From Dermatophagoides farinae (Eukaryota; Arthropoda; Arachnida; Sarcoptiformes; Pyroglyphidae), in NCBI RefSeq assembly GCF_024713945.1, contig NC_134679.1:1493001-1557000 (forward strand): DNA of 64,000 nt. Reading direction: 5' to 3'. The notes below the pieces were generated by a model. That model searched no databases. It was not told the DNA's origin and was given only the letters and a program-made list of their open reading frames with translations. A program made the position numbers and the translations under genes. Positions 42,546 to 54,100 of this stretch are shown here, one piece after another (the first letter of the stretch is position 1; each line of letters starts with the position of its first letter).

Positions 42546-44156
42546 ATTGGAAAGATATATCCTAAAATAATGAAAAAATCGTTCAAATTCATCCAATATT
42601 CAAACAGAGAAGAAAAAACATACAAATAGGCAAACCTCTAATTCATCATCATCATCATCATCCTATAGCTTGATATATATTCAAAAAGTATACAAACACA
42701 CACAAACACATTAATATTATCGATTTCTTCATTCTTATTCTTGAATTATCATCATTAGCATCTCTTTTTCCCTTTATTATTCTTCAAACAAACAAATTAT
42801 TTACATCATCATCATTACATCAGGCAAATCAAATTGAGATATACGGTAGATATTTCCATGAAGAAAGAAACAATCCTTTCATCCTTTCAATTATTTTTTT
42901 TTTTTGTTTTTCTTTCTTTGTAATTTTTTTTCCCATCCCTAAACGAAAATCCTCTCTCATCATCTGTTTTGTAAATCAATTCACCCAGCCACACACACAC
43001 AAGTTTTATCGAATATTTATTAATATGTCTCTCTGTCTTTTTTTTCGTTATTGCGAAGAATCCGGCCCCAAATAATCCACATTGCCATTACATTAAATCA
43101 TTTTTTTCAACTCATTTCTATATTCTCATTCACAATTTGATTATTATATTTCACGATTGAAATATCACATTTCATTGACATCGTTTTCATTCTCTCTAAT
43201 TTTTTTTTCTTTCTTTTTTTTGAATATTTCAAACAAAAAACTATTATTACACACATCATCTTCATCAATTGATTCTTGCATTCAATGTAAATTTATTTTC
43301 TAAAATTCAATTATTATTATCCTAATTATATGATTTTTGTGTGTTTTTGTTTTGTTTGTGTCATGTGTGTGTGTGTGTGTGTGTGTTTCTGTGAAAATTC
43401 AAAATTTTTTTTCCTCTGTTCATCGTTGTTGCCATTTCCGTTTCGTTTGCTGATTTTTTTTTCTTTGTTTATTCGTTTGTTTTCTCTCTTCATGGTTATC
43501 ATCAATTTTTTTTTTATTAATTCACCAGAAAATTTTATCATAAATCGATGCCAAAATTTTATCATTTCTTTCCCTTTGTTTGTTTACCACCATTATCTCT
43601 CGAAACAAAAATGGCCGTTGCAATCAAATGAAATTTAAAAAGCAAATGAAAAAAAAATAACAGTGACAGATCACAATTGTTGAGATTCCAATTGTTTTTT
43701 TTTTGTTTTTGTTTTCATCGAATCAATTTCGATGAATTTCTCTGTATCTGAATTCGAATGAAATGTATCACTTTTTTTTTGTTTCCCAATTGAATGACAA
43801 CAAACAACACCCAAATAATCCAACTATATTTCAAATTAATTTCCAAACATTTATTATTTATAAATATTTTAGTCCTTTTCAATTATTCTATATCTGATGA
43901 TCATTTATAAATTCACAATTTCTTTTTTTCACCAACATCATTATCATTCTATTCGAAACAAAAACATTTCTTTTTCTATGTACATTAATCACAATTATTA
44001 TTATTATTTGTTCAACAATTTAAATATGCGAATAATAATAATAATAATAAAAATATAAATAAACAACCAACTCGAATTGATCACAATTGGCGTTGAAATA
44101 ATAATTTTTTTGACGTTGAGTATTTTTTGACCGGTAACATTGAAAATCGATGATGA
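42546..44156. other. Intergenic region and 3' UTR of NRF1
   Basis: No coding exon. AT-rich with a (TG)n at about 43368-43386 and CAT runs near 42645-42661. NRF1 transcript 3' sequences must begin here. Confidence 0.6.
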
Positions 44157-44951
44157 AATTTCAAACGTGGTTTTTGGCATTTTTTGCGCATGTTGTATGC
44201 AACAAAAAAAAAACTTTAATGCAAGCACATGTACAGAACCATGTTCACCAGTATTCACTGTGTGATGATTAGTATAAAAAAGCATTTGCTTTCGAATTTT
44301 TTATTTTTATTTATTATTCGTTGGTCATTTGGCTTATATGGATGGTCTGGATATTGATGACAATTTCGGCCTTGTGTTTGGTAGACACTTTTATTATCGA
44401 TCGATGAGAAAATACATCACGACAATATATACGATTTGTTTCGAATATGTGCCACTTTTTTTGTTTGATGTGTTTTCATTATCATCATCATCATCATCAT
44501 CGTTTTGCCAATAAGACGGTCGTTTTGTTTGATTATCCATTTCAACCTAACCTTATTCCGGTGTGTTGTATTACCTTGTTTATTATTGTTTTTTTAGTCA
44601 GTCAATGATGATCAAGGTTTTTTTTTATTTCCCTTAAAACTGACTACAACCATCCTATATTATGAGTCGTAATGATCATAATGAATAATCAGATCATTAA
44701 AATGAGAATTAATTTCTCGACAGCAATAATTTGTCATATTAATCGATCATTATTTGGTGTTTTGATTTTTTTCTTCCATTCAATTCGCCATTGATTCGAT
44801 TTTGACATACATTCATATGCCGAAAAAAATTTATATTCATTTATCGGGTAAAACTTTTTATTATACATAATAATTTTCTTTTGTTTTCAGCTATTTATAT
44901 TTTATAACGAATGAATAAAAAAAAAATTTAATTTCTGATAAATTATATCAC
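44157..44951. repeat. Direct duplication, copy 1
   Basis: About 795 bp that recurs in the same orientation at 45250-46201. Outside four blocks of substituted or inserted sequence the two copies are almost base-for-base identical. The start is the shared word AATTTCAAACGTGG and the end is AAATTATATCAC. No transposase or terminal inverted repeat is visible. The 61-codon plus-strand frame at 44329-44514 lies inside it and is broken in copy 2. Confidence 0.9.
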
Positions 44952-45249
44952 AGATATCATAATTTTTTTGACCAGTTTCATTTTTTTAAACGATTTTATT
45001 TGTCGTTCATCACGATTGTTGAGCAATTTTGACCCCCTTTTATTCCCTTTACCCCCCATATTAATTTAATCCATATATATTGAAATTTAATTGATTTTAT
45101 TGAAATATTAATTTAATAAAAATTGGAAATAATAAAATACATCCATATTTCACATCCCAATTGCGCCATACAACGTTAATTGTCCCGTTTGAAATAGATC
45201 CATAATTCGCTGTCCATCCAAGATGTTCAAATTTTATCCGTGGTTGATC
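44952..45249. other. Spacer between the duplicated copies
   Basis: 298 bp of AT-rich DNA not repeated elsewhere in the window. A minus-strand frame (45285-45097, 62 codons) starts inside copy 2 and crosses it, with composition less repetitive than the surroundings (WTANYGSISNGTINVVWRNW). I do not recognise it. Confidence 0.5.
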
Positions 45250-46201
45250 AATTTCAAACGTGGTATTTTGGCATTTTTTGCGCATGTTGTATGCAACAAA
45301 AAAAAAACTTTAATGCAAGCACATGTACAGATCATTTTCAAGTACCATAATCTTCGTCCAAAGATTCAACCAGTATTCACTGTGTGATGATTAGTATAAA
45401 AAAGCATTTGCTTTCGAATTTTTTATTTTTATTTATTATTCGTTGGTCATTTGGCTTATATGGATGGTCTGGATATTGATGACAATTTCGGCCTTGTCTA
45501 ATTCATTGATCATCAATGAAAATTTTATGCTTCAAAAGACAAGGAAAATTGTTAGTTTGGTAGACACTTTTATTATCGATCGATGAGAAAATACATCACG
45601 ACAATATATACGATTTGTTTCGAATATGTGCCACTTTTTTTGTTTGATGTGTTTTCATTATCATCGTTGAGTTCATCATCATCATCGTTTTGCCAATAAG
45701 ACGGTCGTTTTGTTTGATTATCCATTTCAACCTAACCTTATTCCGGTGTGTTGTATTACCTTGTTTATTATTGTTTTTTTAGTCAGTTTATTTATTCAAT
45801 AAAAACCCCTGTACCTCAAAGATGGGGGAAGAAAATAAATGATATTTAAAGAATTATAGAATCAAGGTTTTTTTTTATTTCCCTTAAAACTGACTACAAC
45901 CATCCTATATTATGAGTCGTAATGATCATAATGAATAATCAGATCATTAAAATGAGAATTAATTTCTCGACAGCAATAATTTGTCATATTAATCGATCAT
46001 TATTTGGTGTTTTGATTTTTTTCTTCCATTCAATTCGCCATTGATTCGATTTTGACATACATTCATATGCCGAAAAAAATTTATATTCATTTATCGGGTA
46101 AAACTTTTTATTATACATAATAATTTTCTTTTGTTTTCAGCTATTTATATTTTATAACGAATGAATAAAAAAAAAATTTAATTTCTGATAAATTATATCA
46201 C
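45250..46201. repeat. Direct duplication, copy 2
   Basis: About 952 bp, longer than copy 1 because it carries extra blocks at about 45331-45370 (40 nt against 12), 45498-45554 (57 nt, absent from copy 1) and 45788-45860 (73 nt against 8), plus a small change in the TCA run near 45660-45680. It ends 19 bp before the stop codon of the minus-strand kinase gene, so it lies in that gene's 3' UTR or just beyond. Confidence 0.9.
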
Positions 46202-46220
46202 TGTAGTTGTTTTTTTTCAC

Positions 46221-48570
46221 CTATTTCCTATTCGAAGCTGCTAGACTTGAAACAATTTCATCGATAAACAATGCCGATACTCCTGGAAATGATTGTTCAG
46301 CTGTTTCAAATGCATTTTTTAGATTATCAATCATATTGATATTCGATTCACCAATATTATCACGTGGATTTTCTCTTTTCTTTAGCTAAATAAATGAATA
46401 TATAAAACAGAAAAAATTATTGGTCAACAAAATTGAAATCAATCAATAATACTAACCTCATTTAGGATGGCAAATATCGTATTTTGGGAATGAATTTTAT
46501 GATTCGACGAATTATGACTAATAATCGATGATGTTGTATGTTCGATACCTTTATTCGATATTGATGATAATGGTTGACTGTGGTTATTGTTGTTGTTATT
46601 ATTATTAATGTTTGAATGTATTTCATGATGATGATGGCTACCATTATTATTGTTAAGGCTTCGAGGACCATAATTTTTCGATGTTGATGATGAAGATGAT
46701 GGTGATGATGATGAATGTTTGGGTAATTGTTGTTGATGATTTATATCACTATCATTATGACGCTTGTTTCGATTAATTTCATCACCAATAAAATGTCTTT
46801 TATCATTGATAGAATTTTCAATCACATTATCGGTTATATTATTATTAGCACTAGAAGATCGATGGTGTAATTGTGATGGTGAATGTTGCTGCTGCTGTTG
46901 TTGTTGTTGTTGTTGTTGGTTTTCTTTTTTATTCATCAATTTATTATTATTATTATTATTGATAACATGTGAATTTTCCTGTTTATTTGATGATGATGAT
47001 TTTGATTCTTTTGAAGATGGCGATTTCGCAACAGGTTTCTAAATTTAAAAAATTTTTGAATATTTAGTTAGATTTATTTGATTGATATTTCGAATAAAGG
47101 GTTGATTACCTTGTTTGGTTTACCAATCACATCGACATTAACATCGTTTGTAACAGTAGCAGCATTATTATTCTCATTGTTTATTGACCTATCACCATCG
47201 GAATCATTATGTAAAACATTATTGTTTTCATGATGATTATTCATCGATAATTGTTCCATTTCTTTTATCAATGGTTTTTTATTTGATTGTTTTGGATTCT
47301 GTTTGATTGTCAAATCCCATGTTAATGTATCAACCGTTGACTTGCCTTTTCCATCATCACTATATTGATCATGATTTTATTAATTTCAAAATTAACGTTT
47401 TTTTTCTAAAAAACTTACGAATCAGAGGCATCGGAATCACTATCACTTTTTCCACCACCTTGAGCTTTATATCGTTTATATCTTTCAATCAAATCGATTA
47501 GGAACGAATTTTTCTTTGCCTTTCTTATGAAAGGATATTTCAATAATTCTTTTGCCGATGGTCTCTGTTGAAATGAAGATTGAGGGAAATTGATTAAAAA
47601 AAATTGAACAAAAATGACAATGACATGATAATTTCACCAACATTTTCGGGATCTTTGTTGAGACAGGCTTCGACAAATTCTTTAAATTGTTTACTATAGT
47701 TGCCAGTCAATTGAGGTGGATTGTTTTTAGGAATCAAAAATAATACTCTCATAGGATGTAGATCGGAATTGGGTGGTTCACCTTTTGCTAATTCAATTGC
47801 AGTGATTCCTAATGACCATATATCAGCCTAAAATTGATATGATAAAAGAATATGTACAATAAATGAATTCTTAATAATTACAATATACCTTGGAATCATA
47901 AGCAGATTGTTTGATCACTTCGGGTGCCATCCAAAATGGCGTACCAACAAACGTACTACGTTTGCTTGTCGTATTAGTCAGCTGACCAGCAACACCAAAA
48001 TCAGCCAATTTAACTTCGCCCATTTCCGATAATAGTACATTAGCCGCTTTGATATCACGATGAAGTTTACGTTCTGAATGTAGATAGTCAAGTCCTTTGA
48101 GAACTTCACGAAGAATGACTGCAATATGCATCTCATCGAATTGTCCGGCTTTCATTAGATCTAAAGCCGAACCACCACCCAGATATTCCATAATGATCCA
48201 TAATTTTGTACCCTAAAAAAATTTAATCATAAAAATCAAATAAATTCTATAGAAAAAAAACATTTAAATACCTTAAGATATGATCCATAATATTTGGTCA
48301 CAAATGAACTATCACATTGTGATAAAACCATAATTTCTTGTTGTATATCTTCAATCTCATCTTCAGCCTCTTCAAGATCAATAATTTTTATGGCTACCAC
48401 TTGCTGTGTTCGATTATCAATGCCTTTAAACACTTCACCGAATGAACCTTTACCGATACGTTCTTGTTTAGTGAAAATTAATTCCGGGTCCTATAGATGA
48501 AGTTTGAGAATAAAATTTTAAAATCCAGATAATTTTGTTATAAGAAAAAACTTACCTCGTTACAGGCCAT
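46221..48570 (-). CDS. GckIII: GCK-III Ste20-like serine/threonine kinase (STK24/25/26 group)
   Basis: Germinal-centre kinase III, a partner of CCM3/PDCD10 and STRIPAK, acting in the cytosol and at the Golgi on polarity and tube integrity. Exons: 48570-48556, 48490-48272, 48212-47889, 47827-47642, 47564-47419, 47359-47110, 47038-46457, 46385-46221; 628 aa. The first coding exon has only five codons (MACNE). Kinase domain about 10-262: glycine loop IGKGSFGEV, Lys40 in [14 protein letters not shown] (Asp131), DFGVAG (Asp149), activation-loop Thr165 in [14 protein letters not shown] long Asn/Gln/His/Ser-rich linker follows, with Q11 and N8 runs. The C-terminal GCK-III dimerisation helix is [14 protein letters not shown], the CCM3-binding region. 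Vertebrate members are about 420 aa; the excess is the linker. Two donors are non-consensus (GTTGGT at exon 4, GTTAGT at exon 7). Confidence 0.95.
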
Positions 48571-51101
48571 TTTAATAATAAAAATTGAAAATTTTTTTTT
48601 TATCGAATCAATAAAATAAACGAAAATGATCGGAAACAAAAAAAAAACAGAAGAATGTTGAAGAAAAAAAATACAATAAATTAATAAACGAAGCTACTAC
48701 TATGGTTGAATTGGATGTGGCTTGTTTTTTTTTCTTTGCTATTTTTTGATGTTACAACATTTTCTTTTTTAAAAGGTCATCATCATAAAAAATTATTATA
48801 TATTAACAATTAAAACTTCAATTTTTACAGCAGAAGCAGAAAAATAAAAACAACAACAACAACAACAAATCGAATGTTATTTGATGGTGGTGGCACTTGA
48901 ATTAGTTGTGATATTATATTACAATAATTAAGGAAGATGAAAAATTAGTTTTTTTTTTTCTTTGATGACGATAATTATAAATTATAAATTATGATGATGA
49001 TGATGGCAGTTAATAATAATGATGATGATCACCATCATAAGGTAATGATAGAAAGGTTGCCTGGAAATGTATTTAGATTAATTACAATTACAATTTTTTT
49101 TATTATTATTACACTAAAAATGTAAAATCAAATATATTGAGACAATGGATGTGAGAAAGAAAAAGTGATGGATAAAAATCTGTGATATGGCTAATATTCC
49201 ATTTATTGTGACAACATTTGCATTTGGGAAATATTTTCACTTGTATTGCCTCAATATGTTGATGATTATGATGATAATCGATTGCCGGCAAACAAAAAAA
49301 ATTTTTTTTTTTAAGTTATCAAAAAAAAACACACACACAAACACTGAAAATAGAAATATGAAACCAAATTTGTTTTCCTCAATTCTTCCTTGTTGTTGTT
49401 GTCGTTGCTGTTGTTCTTGTTGTTATTGTCGAAGATATTCGGTGATTTTCAACACAATGATAATGAATGGATGGATATTTTTATTATATAGATTGGTTGA
49501 GTATGCGTGAATGTCATTTAATCATCATTCATCATGTTGAATCTTTTTGTGGATATTTTTTATCGATAATTTTTCAATTTTTTCTTTCTCTCTCTCTATC
49601 AATAATTAACAAAAATTAATCAATCTGATTTAAATTGAATGAATATTTTTTCTGGTGATGGGAATGAATTTTTGAATGAACAAAAAAAAACAAAATTAAT
49701 TTATCTTGCATTCGATTTGTATCAATTAGTAGTATTTGAATGGCACAATTTTTCTTTTTTTCAGATTATCATCATCAACGGTATAAATCACAAAATAATG
49801 ATAATGATAAAGTTAGTTTTAATCATGATAATGATGACTGAATGATTTTTAAATTCAAACTTTTCGTTTCATGTTATCGTCGTTTTTTTTTGTTTCGTTG
49901 TTGTTCATTAACAAATTTGATTTTTGTTTTTCCCCGTCAACATTGATGATGATGATGATGATAATGATTGGTTTAACGAAAAAATTGGATAATGAGCAAA
50001 ATGATAAAATGAAAAAAAAATGATTAGAAAAATGAGAAACAAAACAAAAACAGAATCACTCACTTTGTCAGGTCATAAGATCAAAAAAAAAAACAGAACA
50101 AGATGCTTATGATAGTAATAAAAAAAATAATAAAACATTCAATGATGACGACCATCACCAGTTGATCATCATCATCATTATTATTATTAGTTTGATAACG
50201 ACCACGACAACATTCCGAATCTAATGATATAGAATTAAAAAAAAAACTCAAACCCCCATTTGTTGCTGTTGCGGCTGCTGCTGCTGCTGCTGCTCATCAT
50301 CGTCATCGACGTCAAGAAAGATGCTCAAAAAGAGTTCAATGTTCATTCAGTGTTGTTGGTTGGTTGTTGTTGGCTACACACACACAAAAAAACTGGACAC
50401 AACAACAAAAAAAAGGGCGACCCCGATCGACAAAACATGTTATTTGTCTTCCAATATATATATGCTACTATTCCAACACAAATTCTCTTTCAGCAACAAA
50501 AAAAAAATTTAACAGTTTTTTTTCGGTCTTTTTTTCTAAAAAAAAAATCTGTTAATCTAATGATAAAAAGAGTTTAGATGTTGGATTGTATTGGTTTTTT
50601 TTTTTTTTGACTCGGTAGAAACCTTGTAATAATCCGCGAAATATATATAGCATTTATTATAGCCAGTCACAATTGCAATTTTTCAAATGGGCAAAATCCA
50701 TTCTCACATATCTCACTAATATATATCGTCATCACCACACTGTTCTATTTTTCTCTCATTTTTTTTTTAATTTTATTTTAGCACTCAAATCTTTACCAAA
50801 TATTTTTTAGATTATCATCATCATCATCAACCACTTCATATATTACACCTGTGTATGTGTTATACAAAAGCACCACTGTTGTTTTCATAAATACAAAAAT
50901 TCAATGACATTTTAATCATTTCCGAATAACATTAAAGAAATCAATATTAAATTACAAGTTTTATTTATTTTTATATATTGTTATTTATAGTTTCTATAAT
51001 ATATTTCATTTCATTTTGAACATATAAAATTTAAGATTCAACACGTGTGTGTTTTTTTTTCTATGCATGTAAAACAAAAAAATATCGTTGTGGACATATC
51101 A
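48571..51101. other. Intergenic: kinase promoter and MED14 3' UTR
   Basis: 2.5 kb without a credible exon. Simple repeats include (CAA)n near 48851-48867, GAT runs near 48992-49003 and 49945-49963, and (CTG)n near 50271-50292. A minus-strand AATAAA at 50960-50965, about 140 bp beyond the MED14 stop, is a plausible MED14 poly(A) signal. Confidence 0.6.
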
Positions 51102-54100
51102 TCATTGTAATGGATATTGTAATGTATTCATTATTTCTCTTATGGCTGAATATAGGATACAATCAACGTTATTTTGAGCTATGTAAAAAAAATGTAGAAA
51201 ACAATATATGATTAAAGAATTATTATTGATTCATTTTTTTTTTTTTTTTTTAATTTACTTACCATAATCATTACATCTTTTTAAAATTTTCTGTACAAAT
51301 TGTATTAAACTTTGATTCTGTGATCTTTCATATAGATTATTCATCAACGTAAGTGTATTCATTGAAGTTTCATAGATCAATGGTAATAAAAGAATAAATG
51401 GCTGTGCAGCCATCATTTGTCCTTGTACCGGGGTTTTGTGTGTTAATTGAATCTGATTAAATGAAAAAAAAGACGTTATTCATGATGTGATTCAGTAACA
51501 AAGATGACTTACAAAAATGATAATTTTTGTTTTTAAAATCGAAAATGCCGAAATTCCAATACTGGCTGAATGAATGAAACCAAACGGTGGAACTGTCAAG
51601 CTAATTTTCGCTGTCCATTTTAATGATGGATCCGGATGCTAAAGTGAATGGAATAAGTTCAAATTATGATAATTGATCGAATAGTCAGTATCGATTGCGA
51701 GCACTTACAAGTTCCAGACGCATTATTCTAATTAGATCTTTCAAAACTCTCATGGGTACATTAAAAAATCGAGCGAATGCATTGAATGAATTCGGTTTGA
51801 ATGGTGCACATGCAATCTAATAAAACAAATAATCAAACACATTAGAAATATTTCAAACACAACCAGACAAGATTATTACCTTGGTTTCAAAATATTGTTG
51901 AATAATATCCAATTCTTCACGGGTCCATTGATTCATTTCGGAAATTGATTTTACAAACATATGAATCTATATTTCAATGATATAGAATATTAGAAATCAA
52001 AATATTCAATGTATCAATCTAAATTACATACCAATAGTGTATTGAAATCCATCCAGATTTTAAATTGTAATGTATCATTCTTGAACATAATCGTTCCGGG
52101 TTCCATGGTCGGTATGACGGTTAAATTCTCTTCAATTGGTTTACTAAAATGTCTTCGCATAAATGTTGAACCAAGAAATCGTTCTAATTGGGAATACGAG
52201 TAATAAATGTTTGATGCAGCAGGACCACTATCATTGCCCGGTCTGCACATCATTTCGAAACCTTGATGTGTTAACATTGTTGGTAAAGCTGCTGCCCATG
52301 GTTTCTGTGGCAAAGAACGCGATTGTATCTGTTGAGGTTGATATTGCTGTTGTTGTTGTTGATTGTTGATTAAACTGGCTCCACCAGGACTTTGAGTTGA
52401 GGCAGCTGCTGGACGAGGTGATGGTCGTGAAGAAACCGAAGGACTTGCAGGCCAAAGATTCGGTACTGGTGATGCGATCGATTGCTGTGCAGCGCTTAAT
52501 GAAGCCGGTATATTTGGTTGATTAAATGGAGATCCTATTCCACTTTCATGACTTCCGGGAGTATTTTGTGACATGAATTGAGGAGCTGGAGATTGAGTAT
52601 GGAAACTGGTAGTAGGTCCTGGCGATGGTGTAGGTAAGAACGACGGCGAAGGAGTAGCCAGATTGGAATTCATTGGTGAATTGATATTGAACACACTGGC
52701 TGGTGATTGTTCCATTTGTGGCATTTGAGGTGATGGTGCCATTGGATTGGCTTGTTGCTGCTGTAATCCAGGATGTGATGGTGGTGATGATAGTGAAAAG
52801 TTTCCCGGTGAAGGTGCATAATTTGAATGAACACTTAGTACTGAGGCCAATGGCGATGCTGGTGTATGAGGACTGGAATGCAATGGAACAGCCGAACTAC
52901 GATTTGCTAGGTTTGGTTCATTAATTGCTGGTTGTATATTTGAATTAGGCTTAATTTGAGATCCCGGAAACATATAATTATCATTAGGAGTAAATTCCAT
53001 TTGAGAAATGGGTGATGGTGGATTATCATCTTCCGTTTGCGATAACCGTCTTGTTTGAATAGTTTTATCAATAAATTTACTAAGAAAAGCTTTTAGACCT
53101 TGAATTGGTTTGAAATCACTGATCACTTTTGAATTATCAAAATTGCTTAAAGCACCATCACGAATTGAGACTAAATTGTCCGCATACATGACTATATCCA
53201 AACAATATCTAGAAAAGAAAAGAAAAATAGAATTCATTAACAATGATAATCATCATTTACGAAAAGGATATGAAAAAAACTTACGTATTACGATAGATTA
53301 ATTTAATATGAGTAGAAGCTTCGGGCAACACACAAAACGATAATACAGGCCAATGAGGTCTCTATATAATTTGAAGTTTGATGGTTTTGTAGAAATAGAA
53401 TAGGTAAAGTTAAAATGAGAATACAAAAAAAATTTTTGGAATGAAAAAAAAAATTAAACCATACCGAATTGACTGTTCCCAAGAGAGGAATCGATTTAAG
53501 ATTCTGTATGGTCAACAATGGATTCAATGTATAGTTAAGTACATGTATCAATTGTACAATAGACAGATGTTGATTGAATTCATGTTGTAATTGTGTCGAT
53601 ATTATTATATGAGGATTCGTATTCGAATAAGCTTGCTGTAATACACCAAATGATAATTGGAAACGTTTCTCAGAGAATTTATAATAAATTGAAACCTTCG
53701 ACGATTCAAACGAATAGATTTAGAAAGAATCAAAGAATTTAAAAGAGATTTACTTACAAAAAAAGATTTGTTTGGTCCATAACCAATGGAAATCTTTTTA
53801 TAGCTAAAAGATTTAATTTCGATTGACGATAAATTTGTTATCAATGAATTGTGTTTGATTTCTTGTGAAAATTTTTCCACCACATCATATAATCGTGCAA
53901 TGGCCGTCCAATCGTTGAGTAATTCATCAACCATTCTGACAATAACCGATTGCGAAAGTGTTGTATAATCATAAGAATTATTGACAATTTTTCGTAAACA
54001 ATGTTCTTTGACCGGTAGATTCTGTATCGGTGGCGAAGCAAATGATATTAATACGTTCCAAACTCTTGAACTTTTGCCATGTAAACGAATCGTACAGCTT

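Noticed and set aside
44329-44514. 61-codon frame in duplication copy 1 as a gene
   Set aside because: It is interrupted in copy 2 by the 57-nt block after GLV, ends in a poly-Ser run from a TCA repeat and matches no family.
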